A stretch of 12,853 bases of DNA from Treponema sp. (GCA_009785545.1 WQWD01000037.1:1-12853), one strand, 5' to 3'; shown: positions 6,200 through 12,853, numbered from the stretch's first letter. Program-made: numbers and translations. The notes: generated by a model not told the origin, from the letters alone.

Positions 6200-7204
6200 T
6201 CATTCCCACTCAATTGTTGCAGGTGGTTTGTTCGAAATGTCATAGACAACACGCCCAATCTCTTTTACAGAGCCGGTAATACGTGCAGAAATTTCCAAAA
6301 GATCACGGGTTTCAAACGGATAGACATTAGCGGTCATGCCATCGGTGCTGTTGATTGCGCGTAACGCAAGAACCCTGCCGTATTTCCGCTCGCTGGTACT
6401 GCCCTCGCTGTTGACTCCAACCGACCGAGTAGGCAAAAGAATGACAAATGCCTGCCAGATTTCTTCATAAAGAGTTTTTCCTGTAATGCTGCTGCTGCGG
6501 TTTTTTAATTCGTCGATGAAGATGGCATCGGCCTCTCGCAGAATATCGCAATTTTCTTTGGTTACTTCGCCAAGTATACGCACTGCAATTCCCGGTCCCG
6601 GAAAAGGGTGACGGCTGACAATCGCCTCATCAACACCGAGAAAGCGTCCCAGTTCACGAACCTGATCCTTAAAAAGTTCGGCTAACGGTTCAATTATTTT
6701 TCCAGCTTTACGTTTTGCGTCTACCAGCGGGCTTGCCACATTGTGATGGCTTTTAACAACAGAAGTTTTGCCTCCGTCAACGGTGAGTCCGCTTTCGATA
6801 AAATCAGGACGAATACTGCCCTGCGCCAAAAAATAGTCTTCCGGCAGTCCAAGCCGTAGAATTTCCCGTTCCTGTATCGTAATAAACATATCGCCGATAA
6901 TTCTGCGTTTTTCTTCCGGCTCAGTAACGCCCGCAAGAGCGGAGAGGAATTCGTTTTCGCACATAATTATGTGTACATTTTTTGCGCCAAGTTTTTCCAG
7001 ATTGGCACGAACTGCGGCAGTTTCGTTTTTGCGCATCAGCCCGGTATCCATATACATCAGATGTACTTGATCGGTATTCAGCGTTTTTAATAAAAGCGCT
7101 CCAACCACAGTTGAGTCAACACCGCCGGAAATTAACAACAAAACCGGGTTATTGCCGACACGAGATTTAATCGCTTGACTTTGCTCATCAACAAATTGCT
7201 TCAT
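6200..7204 (-). CDS. GMP synthase, ATP-pyrophosphatase subunit (no glutaminase domain)
   Basis: This 334-residue protein is the ATP-binding half of GMP synthase, which adenylates XMP and aminates it to GMP. Motifs: the PP-loop SGGVDST near residue 26-32, LAQGSIRPDFIESG, KSHHNVASP, EPLAELFKDQVRELG, RHPFPGPGIAVRILGEV, and the exact family ending KPPATIEWE. The N-terminal glutamine amidotransferase domain present in most bacterial GuaA is absent: the protein begins directly with the ATPase domain. It would need a separate glutaminase subunit, as in archaea, or free ammonia. I chose the ATG at 7204 because GGAGG sits four bases upstream. An in-frame ATG at 7216 overlaps the preceding stop codon (TAATG) and would add four residues. 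It follows the CofE-like gene closely and is likely co-transcribed with it. Confidence 0.92.
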   Translation of the reverse strand: MKQFVDEQSQAIKSRVGNNPVLLLISGGVDSTVVGALLLKTLNTDQVHLMYMDTGLMRKNETAAVRANLEKLGAKNVHIIMCENEFLSALAGVTEPEEKRRIIGDMFITIQEREILRLGLPEDYFLAQGSIRPDFIESGLTVDGGKTSVVKSHHNVASPLVDAKRKAGKIIEPLAELFKDQVRELGRFLGVDEAIVSRHPFPGPGIAVRILGEVTKENCDILREADAIFIDELKNRSSSITGKTLYEEIWQAFVILLPTRSVGVNSEGSTSERKYGRVLALRAINSTDGMTANVYPFETRDLLEISARITGSVKEIGRVVYDISNKPPATIEWE

Positions 7205-7208
7205 AAGT

Positions 7209-7213
7209 CCTCC
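7209..7213 (-). promoter_or_regulatory. Ribosome-binding site choosing the guaA start
   Basis: On the minus strand GGAGG lies between two in-frame ATGs (7216 and 7204) and is four bases before the second. It can only serve the second, so 7204 is preferred even though the first forms a TAATG overlap with the upstream gene. Confidence 0.6.
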
Positions 7214-7215
7214 CA

Positions 7216-8397
7216 TTACTTAATTGCGTAATTATCAAAATAACCTTGAATTAAAACGACGGGCGTCCCTTTGTCGCCGGAGCCGCTGACAAGATCGCAA
7301 AGACTGCCAAGAAGGTCGGTAATCTGGCGTGGAGTGGTTCCTTCAGATTCCATTTTGCCCATCTGATCACGCCCTGCTTTAGCTTTTATCGCTTCTTCAA
7401 TTGCTTTGCGTGCATCTTCTTTTGAAAGATGGGCGTAATCGTTATCTGCAATATATTTTAATTTTAATTCGTTAGGTGTTCCTGTTAAGCCGGACGTGAA
7501 CGCAGGAGCTATCACAGGATCGGCGAGTTCCCATATTCCGCCGACAGGATCTTTGAAACCGCCGTCACCGTACACAAGCACTTCTACAGTTTTACCGCTA
7601 AGTTCACGTAACGCCCTTTGCATCTTCTGAACAAAAACATCACAATCACGGGGAAATAATTTCACACGCTCCTCGGAAGCTTTGTTTGAACCCAACAATC
7701 CGTAAAGTTCGTTGCAGCCGCTGCCGTTAACGGGCTTCGTTAAAATTTCATCAAGCGTGACGGCTTGTTTTGCTCCCGCTGCGTTTAACGCACGTTTTGT
7801 TCTGGCTCTTGTGTGAATATCTGCGGCAATAACTTTATCGGTATGTTCAAGAATTCGCTTAGGATCGGCGCAGAGTATTATTTCGATATTTGAACCGAGT
7901 GATTTGTAATAGTCTACATAGTCGATTCCGGTAAATCTATGTTTTGTTTCACCAAAAAGGCGGCGGTAATCAGCTTCGGTTAAACAATCCGAATATGGAT
8001 TAAGCTGTTTGTCATCGACGTCTTCCCAAGAGATAAGTTGATTTCCAACTTCATCGGCAGGATAGCTCAGTTGAACTGTCACTTTTTCGACACCTCTTGC
8101 AATGGCTTTAAGAAGCATAGCAAAACGGTTTCTGCTGAGGATTGGAAAAACAACCCCGACATGGCCTCCGTTAAACTTTGACTTGACATCGGCGGCTATC
8201 TGGTCGATTGTCGCATAGTTGCCCTGTGAACGAGCTACTACAGCTTCGGTAATACCGATAATATCACCGTCATTGATACGGATATTTTGATGTTCTATGG
8301 CATTTTTTAAAGTTTCACAGATAATTGCCGTTAAGTCATCGGATTCACGAATTATCGGTGTTCGCAAACCGTGGGCGCTTGTTCCTATTACTCTCAT
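7216..8397 (-). CDS. CofE-like (F420-0:gamma-glutamyl ligase family) protein
   Basis: A 393-residue protein resembling coenzyme F420-0:L-glutamate ligase. Visible are the opening HGLRTPIIRESDDL (9-22), GDIIGITEAVVARSQGN (44-60), a VVFPILSRNRF block (82-92), YGDGGFKDPVGG at 276-287 as a candidate metal/nucleotide-binding loop, and TPVVLIQGY at 378-386 near the end. Archaeal CofE is about 250 residues, so this is the long version found in some anaerobic bacteria. Authentic CofE adds glutamates to F420-0 using GTP. No F420 gene is in the window and spirochaetes are not known as F420 producers, so a different gamma-glutamyl or amide ligation is more likely. The stop overlaps an in-frame ATG of guaA by one base. 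No strong ribosome-binding site precedes its ATG. Confidence 0.75.
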   Translation of the reverse strand: MRVIGTSAHGLRTPIIRESDDLTAIICETLKNAIEHQNIRINDGDIIGITEAVVARSQGNYATIDQIAADVKSKFNGGHVGVVFPILSRNRFAMLLKAIARGVEKVTVQLSYPADEVGNQLISWEDVDDKQLNPYSDCLTEADYRRLFGETKHRFTGIDYVDYYKSLGSNIEIILCADPKRILEHTDKVIAADIHTRARTKRALNAAGAKQAVTLDEILTKPVNGSGCNELYGLLGSNKASEERVKLFPRDCDVFVQKMQRALRELSGKTVEVLVYGDGGFKDPVGGIWELADPVIAPAFTSGLTGTPNELKLKYIADNDYAHLSKEDARKAIEEAIKAKAGRDQMGKMESEGTTPRQITDLLGSLCDLVSGSGDKGTPVVLIQGYFDNYAIK

Positions 8398-8448
8398 TGT
8401 TTAAGCTTATCACATTTGAAGAAAAATGTATAGATTTGTTCGTATGTT

Positions 8449-8468
8449 AATTTTATTAATTGACTATA
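8449..8468. repeat. 20-base AT-rich repeat, copy 1
   Basis: This 20-mer, in the intergenic space between the CofE-like and methyltransferase genes, is the exact reverse complement of 11317-11336. Here the second arm of the palindrome seen in the other copy is degraded. It could be a protein-binding site or a repeat remnant. Confidence 0.7.
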
Positions 8469-8471
8469 AAT

Positions 8472-8505
8472 CCAAGTGAGCGGCATTTCAACATCGCTCA
8501 CTTGG
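8472..8505 (-). terminator. Hairpin at the 3' end of the DNA methyltransferase gene
   Basis: An 11-bp perfect stem (CCAAGTGAGCG at 8472-8482 with CGCTCACTTGG at 8495-8505) encloses a 12-base loop. One arm includes the last codons and the TGA of the methyltransferase gene. On the minus strand it is followed by ATTTATAGTCAATTAAT, which has no real T run. It is a plausible 3' end structure for the transcript rather than a textbook terminator. Confidence 0.5.
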
Positions 8506-9664
8506 CTACCCAAAACAAATATTCAAAATTATTTTCTTCTGTTTCTTTAATCCAATCGTTTGTCCATTTCATTGTTGCCATAACATTTTTTTTGTAGTTA
8601 ATCTTTTTTACTTCGATGACTTTGCCGTAACTATTTAACACTTCATTTAGTTCATTTGCTGTTGCTCTGCCGCCGGAACTGTAAGATAAAATTATATGAT
8701 TTGCCGGCGTTTGCCTGATAAGTTTTTCAATCGCTTCAATGACGATAAATTTGCCGGACTCTCCTTTTCTGAATTCTTCAAAAACCGAGCCTGCTATTGT
8801 ATCGGATGTATCAATTCTGCGATTTGCTTTTCCAAAAATCTGCGGCTTGTCGTTCAGACAAATTGTTGTCCAAATATGATAGTATGACGCATAACGAACA
8901 CGGGAAGGCGGCATTTTTTCGTTATTTGATCCATAAGGCGGATCGTAATATGCAATTCCAATATCATTCGGCAATTGTTTAAGCGCTTCAAAAATATCGA
9001 CATTCATAACAACATTTTTATTTTCATTTACCCATAAAGCCGGTACTTCTAACTTTAAATCGCTGTATGAACGGGGCGACCATTCATTCAAATAAGAGGC
9101 AAAATGCCCCAGTGTGCTGTCTACTTTATCAAGTGCAAAAATTAAACTTGTAATTGCAACCGCTTTTGTTATTTCATCAAGCCCAAGCTTGTCGATTTCA
9201 TCACGAATAACATCTAATTTGCGGGTATTTTTTATTTGCCATGGTTTTTTTATTCTGCTGTCGTTAGTTGAAACTTGCTCTTCTTCGCCTCCGTAATGTT
9301 CGGTAAACCATCCGTTAAAAGGTTTTAACGAATTTAAATGATCAATTAAAGAGCGATAGCTGTTTGGTTCATTTGTATTTAACAAAAAAGCGGTGTTAAA
9401 AATTTTTGTATACGGCGCTATGTCATTTGCGTAAATTTTGTATCCTGTTTTTGCGTAAGCTTGACTAACTCTTGTGGAGCCGGAGAATCCGTCAAAAATC
9501 GAAACATTTTTTAGATCACTGGAAAAGTTTCCTGAAAAATTTCCTGAAATTTTTTTTGAAAGAGCCAGTATATGCGGCAATAATTTCAGTTTAGAACCAG
9601 TGTATTTAATTCCTTGAGTTTTTGGTATTTCTGTAACTGAATATTTTGACTGTACTTGTTCCAT
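8498..9664 (-). CDS. D12-class adenine-specific DNA methyltransferase
   Basis: A 388-residue N6-adenine DNA methyltransferase of the Dam-like D12 type. The N-terminal motif GIKYTGSKLKLLPHI (18-32) is followed by the SAM-binding motif I FDGFSGSTRVSQAY (57-70) with acidic N80-D81. The catalytic motif IV DPPY is at 241-244, after a long middle section that probably holds the target-recognition region. Order and spacing fit the alpha group. It transfers a methyl group from SAM to adenine in a specific but here unreadable DNA sequence. No restriction endonuclease or specificity gene is adjacent, so it may be an orphan enzyme. The ATG lies nine bases after the hydrolase stop; GGAG precedes it by only three bases. 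Codon use is similar to its neighbours, so recent transfer is not evident. Confidence 0.85.
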   Translation of the reverse strand: MEQVQSKYSVTEIPKTQGIKYTGSKLKLLPHILALSKKISGNFSGNFSSDLKNVSIFDGFSGSTRVSQAYAKTGYKIYANDIAPYTKIFNTAFLLNTNEPNSYRSLIDHLNSLKPFNGWFTEHYGGEEEQVSTNDSRIKKPWQIKNTRKLDVIRDEIDKLGLDEITKAVAITSLIFALDKVDSTLGHFASYLNEWSPRSYSDLKLEVPALWVNENKNVVMNVDIFEALKQLPNDIGIAYYDPPYGSNNEKMPPSRVRYASYYHIWTTICLNDKPQIFGKANRRIDTSDTIAGSVFEEFRKGESGKFIVIEAIEKLIRQTPANHIILSYSSGGRATANELNEVLNSYGKVIEVKKINYKKNVMATMKWTNDWIKETEENNFEYLFWVAK

Positions 9665-9673
9665 ACACTCCGA

Positions 9674-10864
9674 CTATCTCGCATTATCAACAACCTCGCC
9701 CTGAAGGGACGAGGTATGTTGTTCTCTAAAGGTATTGGACTCTGGTTTAATACCTTTAGAAAACGCCCTGAAGTCGAACCTTCGGTTCGGCGGGGTATTA
9801 AACCCTCGCCACGAATAAAAAAATATGTTAATCTGTTCCATTAGTTCCATGTTAAGTTGATTTGCTTTAAACACATCAAAATTGTTTTTTTCTGCCCATT
9901 GATGTCTTGTAGCATTTCGATTTTCCGTCCTGAATGTTCTCCAGCTTGCGGCTGCCCATTTTATATATTCCCTTTGTTCCCTTGAACCAAAAACAAATTC
10001 ATGCCCTGATACGTCATCACCGTCAAGAAAAACAATTTCAACATTGGGATTTGTAATCTTGTCACGATGAGCAAATATCGAAATTGAGTCGGCAAAGATA
10101 ACATCATCGTTGGAACTTTGAACAATCATAAAAGGGGTATTGGCTCTGTTTATTCCGTCAACTGCGGTGAGTTTTGCCGCCTCGCCGAATAATTGTCTTT
10201 CGATTGCCGCAACGTTACGTGAAAGAATGTTGTAAATACGCCCAACTCTTGATACTGCCAATTTGTCAATTACTTCATTGCCATTGTTGAAGCCGGCAAA
10301 ACTTACAACTGCTTTAATGTTGTGTTCAAAGTCGAAATTAAATATTGCACAAACTGCAAAACCACCCCAGCTATGCCCAACCAGCATAATGGGCAGATCT
10401 CTAAGCGCTTCGGATTTGCGGACAAATGCAAGTGCAGCGTCAAGATCAAAAAGTGATTGCGTTAAACCGATTACGCCGCTGCCTTCGCTTCCGCTGACTC
10501 CTGTGTTGTTATACGCAAATACAGACCAGCCTCTGTCAACAAAAAACATGATCATTGTCAGATAATGATCCGCAGTGTTGCCTAACCCCTGTGAAATAAT
10601 TATTAAGCCATTGTTGTTTGAACCGCCGTAAAGAAACCCCTGAAGTTTGTTTTTTCCTGATTTAAAAAAGACTGTTTCGCGCGGATATTTGTTTTGATCG
10701 ATGTCATTCCAGGTAATATATGTATGAAATCTGTTTTCGCACGCTTCTTCAATTCTGCCAAAAGCATGAGAATACACTCTTCTAGCTAATAGGGCGCACC
10801 CCCCAAAAACGAGACACAAAAATACTGTTGTTACAATTATAATTGTTAGATACATCAGTCTCAT
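9674..10864 (-). CDS. Membrane-anchored or lipoprotein alpha/beta hydrolase
   Basis: A 396-residue serine hydrolase with its N-terminus in the membrane. Residues 3-22 are strongly hydrophobic and end in VFGGC; the cysteine at 23 may be a lipobox, otherwise the segment is a plain anchor. The alpha/beta hydrolase fold follows: an oxyanion strand IIISQGLGN, a nucleophile elbow GHSWGG with Ser165, candidate acid D253/D254 in SSNDD, and the histidine H288 in DVSGHEF. Substrate is unknown; esterase or peptidase activity is possible. I start at ATG 10864, since an earlier ATG at 10960 would overlap the end of the desulfoferrodoxin gene and has no ribosome-binding site; the chosen start also lacks a good one. 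The last ~45 residues (from about FYSWRGFNTPP) are encoded by a palindromic repeat and look like an acquired tail. It ends nine bases before the methyltransferase gene. Confidence 0.75.
   Translation of the reverse strand: MRLMYLTIIIVTTVFLCLVFGGCALLARRVYSHAFGRIEEACENRFHTYITWNDIDQNKYPRETVFFKSGKNKLQGFLYGGSNNNGLIIISQGLGNTADHYLTMIMFFVDRGWSVFAYNNTGVSGSEGSGVIGLTQSLFDLDAALAFVRKSEALRDLPIMLVGHSWGGFAVCAIFNFDFEHNIKAVVSFAGFNNGNEVIDKLAVSRVGRIYNILSRNVAAIERQLFGEAAKLTAVDGINRANTPFMIVQSSNDDVIFADSISIFAHRDKITNPNVEIVFLDGDDVSGHEFVFGSREQREYIKWAAASWRTFRTENRNATRHQWAEKNNFDVFKANQLNMELMEQINIFFYSWRGFNTPPNRRFDFRAFSKGIKPESNTFREQHTSSLQGEVVDNAR
9685..9815. repeat. Composite palindromic repeat element inside the hydrolase 3' end
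   Basis: Several inverted repeats are nested here. TCTAAAGGTATT (9725-9736) pairs perfectly with 9749-9760. GGTTTAATACC (9744-9754) pairs perfectly with 9794-9804. CGAACC-TTC-GGTTCG (9775-9789) is a 6-bp hairpin. CCTCG/CGAGG (9694-9698 with 9710-9714) forms a fourth stem flanked by AACAA/TTGTT. The word CGCCCTGAAG occurs twice, at 9697-9706 and 9764-9773. This density of palindromes is typical of small dispersed repeats and unlike normal coding sequence. The element remains in frame with the hydrolase and supplies its stop region. A 15-base part is also found at 6185-6199. The right edge is set where the symmetry ends and is approximate. Confidence 0.65.
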
Positions 10865-10913
10865 CTTTGGGGAAATACGTTTTTTAAAAATTCCCAAAAA
10901 ACTACAGTAATTG

Positions 10914-11297
10914 CTACAGCGATTCCGCCGCCCACAACCCGTGTAAATTACAGTATTCATAAACTGTTACAGGGTTATTCGAAACAACAAACTCGGCTGT
11001 CGGTTCTTGTGTTTTTTCAAGAGCAAACCGCTGAGTCATATTGCCGTCAACAACAACGATCCATGCGATGTGGTGTTCTTCGGTCATTGGGTGAGGAACA
11101 CTTCCAACAGTGACTGTCAGTTTGTTTCCTTCACGCACTGCTAGAGGAATGTGTTTTTCCTTTGCTCCATCTGTAGTGTTAGGTGTCAATGCCTGCATTT
11201 CTTCGCCGCAGCAAGTTACACTTGGTCCTGCGTCATGCAAGAAACTAATAATGTTCTTGCAATGAGAGCACTCAAAAAATTTTCGTTCGTTTTTCAT
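10914..11297 (-). CDS. Desulfoferrodoxin (2Fe superoxide reductase)
   Basis: This 127-residue protein reduces superoxide to hydrogen peroxide in the cytoplasm, a common defence in anaerobes. The N-terminal desulforedoxin-like domain carries all four iron-binding cysteines, C10, C13, C29 and C30. The catalytic domain has the E47-K48-H49 motif, H69 and H75 (GSVPHP, EEHHI) and C116/H119 in EYCNLHG, the set that ligates the active-site iron. These positions equal the well-studied Desulfoarculus baarsii numbering. Both centres are therefore intact, unlike Treponema pallidum neelaredoxin, which has lost the first centre. GAGGAG lies six bases upstream of the ATG. It follows gyrB by 57 bases, across a hairpin that overlaps that site. 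The electron donor (rubredoxin) is not in the window. Confidence 0.95.
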   Translation of the reverse strand: MKNERKFFECSHCKNIISFLHDAGPSVTCCGEEMQALTPNTTDGAKEKHIPLAVREGNKLTVTVGSVPHPMTEEHHIAWIVVVDGNMTQRFALEKTQEPTAEFVVSNNPVTVYEYCNLHGLWAAESL

Positions 11298-11307
11298 TTT
11301 GATCTCC

Positions 11308-11352
11308 TCATGAAATTATAGTCAATTAATAAAATTGATTGACTATACATGA
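11308..11352 (-). promoter_or_regulatory. Hairpin and -10-like box covering the desulfoferrodoxin ribosome-binding site
   Basis: A 10-bp perfect stem (TATAGTCAAT at 11317-11326 with ATTGACTATA at 11338-11347) is extended by CATGA/TCATG arms across a 4-base bulge. The outer arm reaches the GAGGAG ribosome-binding site of the desulfoferrodoxin gene (11304-11309). The perfect -10 hexamer TATAAT reads on the minus strand at 11320-11315, but no good -35 lies 16-18 bases upstream. The structure could end gyrB transcripts, control desulfoferrodoxin translation, or be an operator. Confidence 0.45.
11317..11336. repeat. 20-base AT-rich repeat, copy 2
   Basis: This copy forms the left arm and loop of the hairpin before the desulfoferrodoxin gene and is the reverse complement of 8449-8468. 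The match ends within the loop, so the two copies share half of the palindrome. Confidence 0.7.
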
Positions 11353-11354
11353 GA

Positions 11355-12853
11355 TTATACGTCTAAATTGCTGACTAGTAAAGCGTTTTCTTCAATAAAA
11401 GCTCTTCTTGGCTGAACAACTTCGCCCATCAGTGTGGTGAAAATACGTTCCGCTTCGACTGTGTCGTCAAGATGTACTTTAATGATATTACGCTTATTCA
11501 TATCCATTGTTGTATCGCATAACTGATCAGGGTTCATTTCACCTAACCCTTTGTAACGCTGAACAGTAACTTTTTCTGGATCTTTGCCAGATTCGGAAAG
11601 AATACGATCTTTTTCGGCATCATCATAAGCATAAAACGATTTTTTGTCGTAACTTACTTTGTAAAGCGGCGGCATGGCGATGTAAACGTGACCTTGCTCG
11701 ACAAGCGGTGTCATATAACGATAAAAAAACGTTAATAATAACGTGCGGATATGTGAACCGTCAACATCGGCATCAGCCATGATGATGATCTTGTGGTATC
11801 GAATTTTGGAAATATCAAACGCACTGCCGCAGCCTGCACCGATACTCGCAATTATTGGCTGCAATTTTTCGTTGGTGATAACCTTTTCGATACGCTGTTT
11901 TTCTACGTTGAGCATTTTTCCCCAAAGCGGAAGTATTGCCTGATAACGGCGATCACGGCCGCCTTTGGCAGAACCGCCTGCCGAATCGCCCTCTACGATG
12001 AACAGTTCGCATTTGGCAGGATCTTTCTCGGAGCAGTCTGCGAGTTTGCCGGGAAGCCCTGCGCTGTCCATTGCGTTTTTGCGGCGTGTTGCGTCACGTG
12101 CCTGACGTGCGGCAATTCTCGCTTTTGCGGCTAACACGGATTTTTCGAGTATATTGTGGATGACATCGGGGTGCGTGTCAAAATATAATTCCAATTGTTC
12201 ATTTACAAATGATTCAACAATACCTTTTACTTCGGAGTTGCCAAGTTTGCCTTTTGTCTGCCCTTCAAATTGAGGGTTTGGCACTTTTACGGATAATACC
12301 GCTGTCAATCCTTCTCGGACATCATCGCCAGAGAGTGATTCATCGATCTTTTTTGAATGTTTTGATTTTTTAAGAAACTCGTTTAAGGTGCGGGTAAGTG
12401 CGGATTTAAAACCAACAAGGTGCGTTCCGCCTTCTCTTGTATTGATGTCGTTTACAAACGAGTACATTATTTCGTTGTAGCCATCGTTATATTGAAGCGA
12501 CAATTCGATTTCAATTTCGCCTTCCATGCCGTCTTCACGGGAGCCCTCGATGTAAACAGGTTCTTTGTGCAGTACATTTTTGTTTTCGTTTAAATAATTA
12601 ACAAAACTTTTAACGCCGCCGTCAAATTTGAATTCGTGCTCTTTTATTTTTGAGAGCCGCTCATCACGAATGACGATTTTTAATCCCTTGTTGAGGAATG
12701 CCAATTCCCGCAGGCGATTGGAAAGTGCGTCATAATTGTGAGTAGTGGTTTCGAAAATTGACGAATCGGCTTTCCAGCGAATCACTGTTCCCCGTCGATC
12801 AGGAGTGTAAGCATAAGGCAAATCGGTTGTGGGAACTTCTTTTGCCTTGCCTT
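11355..12853 (-). CDS. DNA gyrase subunit B, N-terminus beyond the window
   Basis: The visible 498 residues are the larger C-terminal part of GyrB, the ATPase subunit of DNA gyrase, which introduces negative supercoils together with GyrA. The frame stays open to the right edge, so the first ~140-150 residues with most of the ATP site are missing; an in-frame TTG at 12821 is not the real start. Seen in order are the transducer domain (GYNEIMYSFVNDINTREGGTH), the QTKGKLGN ATP-contact loop, the toprim EGDSAGG (about 287-293 of the visible part) and DADVDGSHIR metal site, PLWGKMLNVEK, and YKGLGEMNPDQL. The tail RRAFIEENALLVSNLDV is typical of the short ~640-residue GyrB form. The last two motifs favour GyrB over ParE. 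It ends 57 bases before the desulfoferrodoxin ATG. Confidence 0.95.
   Translation of the reverse strand, partial: GKAKEVPTTDLPYAYTPDRRGTVIRWKADSSIFETTTHNYDALSNRLRELAFLNKGLKIVIRDERLSKIKEHEFKFDGGVKSFVNYLNENKNVLHKEPVYIEGSREDGMEGEIEIELSLQYNDGYNEIMYSFVNDINTREGGTHLVGFKSALTRTLNEFLKKSKHSKKIDESLSGDDVREGLTAVLSVKVPNPQFEGQTKGKLGNSEVKGIVESFVNEQLELYFDTHPDVIHNILEKSVLAAKARIAARQARDATRRKNAMDSAGLPGKLADCSEKDPAKCELFIVEGDSAGGSAKGGRDRRYQAILPLWGKMLNVEKQRIEKVITNEKLQPIIASIGAGCGSAFDISKIRYHKIIIMADADVDGSHIRTLLLTFFYRYMTPLVEQGHVYIAMPPLYKVSYDKKSFYAYDDAEKDRILSESGKDPEKVTVQRYKGLGEMNPDQLCDTTMDMNKRNIIKVHLDDTVEAERIFTTLMGEVVQPRRAFIEENALLVSNLDV

Noticed and set aside
7216..8397. True F420 biosynthesis gene
   Set aside because: No other F420 gene is present and the protein is much longer than archaeal CofE. 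The family resemblance does not establish the cofactor.
9524..9555. Tandem SGNFSGNFS in the DNA methyltransferase
   Set aside because: Two copies of a four-residue unit are too short to be a meaningful repeat.
9685..9815. CRISPR-like array
   Set aside because: The repeats are inverted and nested, not direct repeats with regular spacers, and no cas gene is present.
8498..10864. Defence island made of the methyltransferase and hydrolase
   Set aside because: No endonuclease, helicase, nuclease or sensor protein is present, and the hydrolase is membrane-anchored with ordinary catalytic motifs. Adjacency alone is not enough.
10865..10960. Longer hydrolase start at ATG 10960
   Set aside because: It would overlap the last 47 bases of the desulfoferrodoxin gene, adds 32 residues with no hydrophobic signal, and lacks a ribosome-binding site. 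ATG 10864 begins exactly at the membrane segment.
12819..12821. TTG at 12821 as start of gyrB
   Set aside because: The frame stays open to the window edge and the GyrB N-terminal ATPase residues are missing, so the gene continues outside.

Overview
The window most likely comes from a host-associated spirochaete of the Treponema type. The main reasons are a radical-SAM/SPASM protein with the layout of the spirochaete-restricted 'spiro-SPASM' family, a small treponeme-style lipoprotein with an Ig-like fold, and a desulfoferrodoxin of the kind used by anaerobes. No rRNA, tRNA or CRISPR array is visible, so the taxonomic call rests on protein families alone.

Layout. Positions 1-345 hold a 19-base poly-C run, a possible decayed minus-strand reading frame and the leader of a short lipoprotein gene (346-717). 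Positions 718-1063 are non-coding, with a REP-like stretch and a strong 17-bp hairpin. From 1064 to 6170 four plus-strand genes are packed with overlaps or gaps of a few bases: a spiro-SPASM radical SAM protein, a GT2-type glycosyltransferase, an SpsF-type cytidylyltransferase, and a fusion of a PseG/SpsG-like domain, a zinc ribbon and a SAM methyltransferase. From 12853 down to 6200 all genes lie on the minus strand: gyrB (cut by the window edge), desulfoferrodoxin, a membrane-anchored alpha/beta hydrolase, a D12-class adenine DNA methyltransferase, a CofE-like gamma-glutamyl ligase homologue, and the ATP-pyrophosphatase half of GMP synthase. The two blocks converge at 6171-6199.

How the genes work together. 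The plus-strand block reads as a glycan or nucleotide-sugar pathway. The cytidylyltransferase would activate a sugar, the PseG-like half could process a nucleotide-sugar intermediate, the methyltransferase could decorate it, and the GT2 enzyme could transfer it. The radical SAM protein is the unexplained member. Its first 200 residues look like a second, divergent copy of the SpsF-type domain encoded two genes downstream. Flagellin or surface glycosylation is a reasonable inference but is not shown by the sequence. The minus-strand block is a mix of housekeeping and accessory functions (DNA topology, superoxide defence, DNA methylation, GMP synthesis) with no single theme.

The most notable points are the glycan operon with its domain paralogy and fusion, a palindromic repeat that appears to have become the last ~45 codons of the hydrolase gene, a stand-alone GMP synthase ATPase subunit next to a CofE-like protein without visible F420 genes, and an AT-rich 20-base element present twice, one copy forming a hairpin that covers the desulfoferrodoxin ribosome-binding site.
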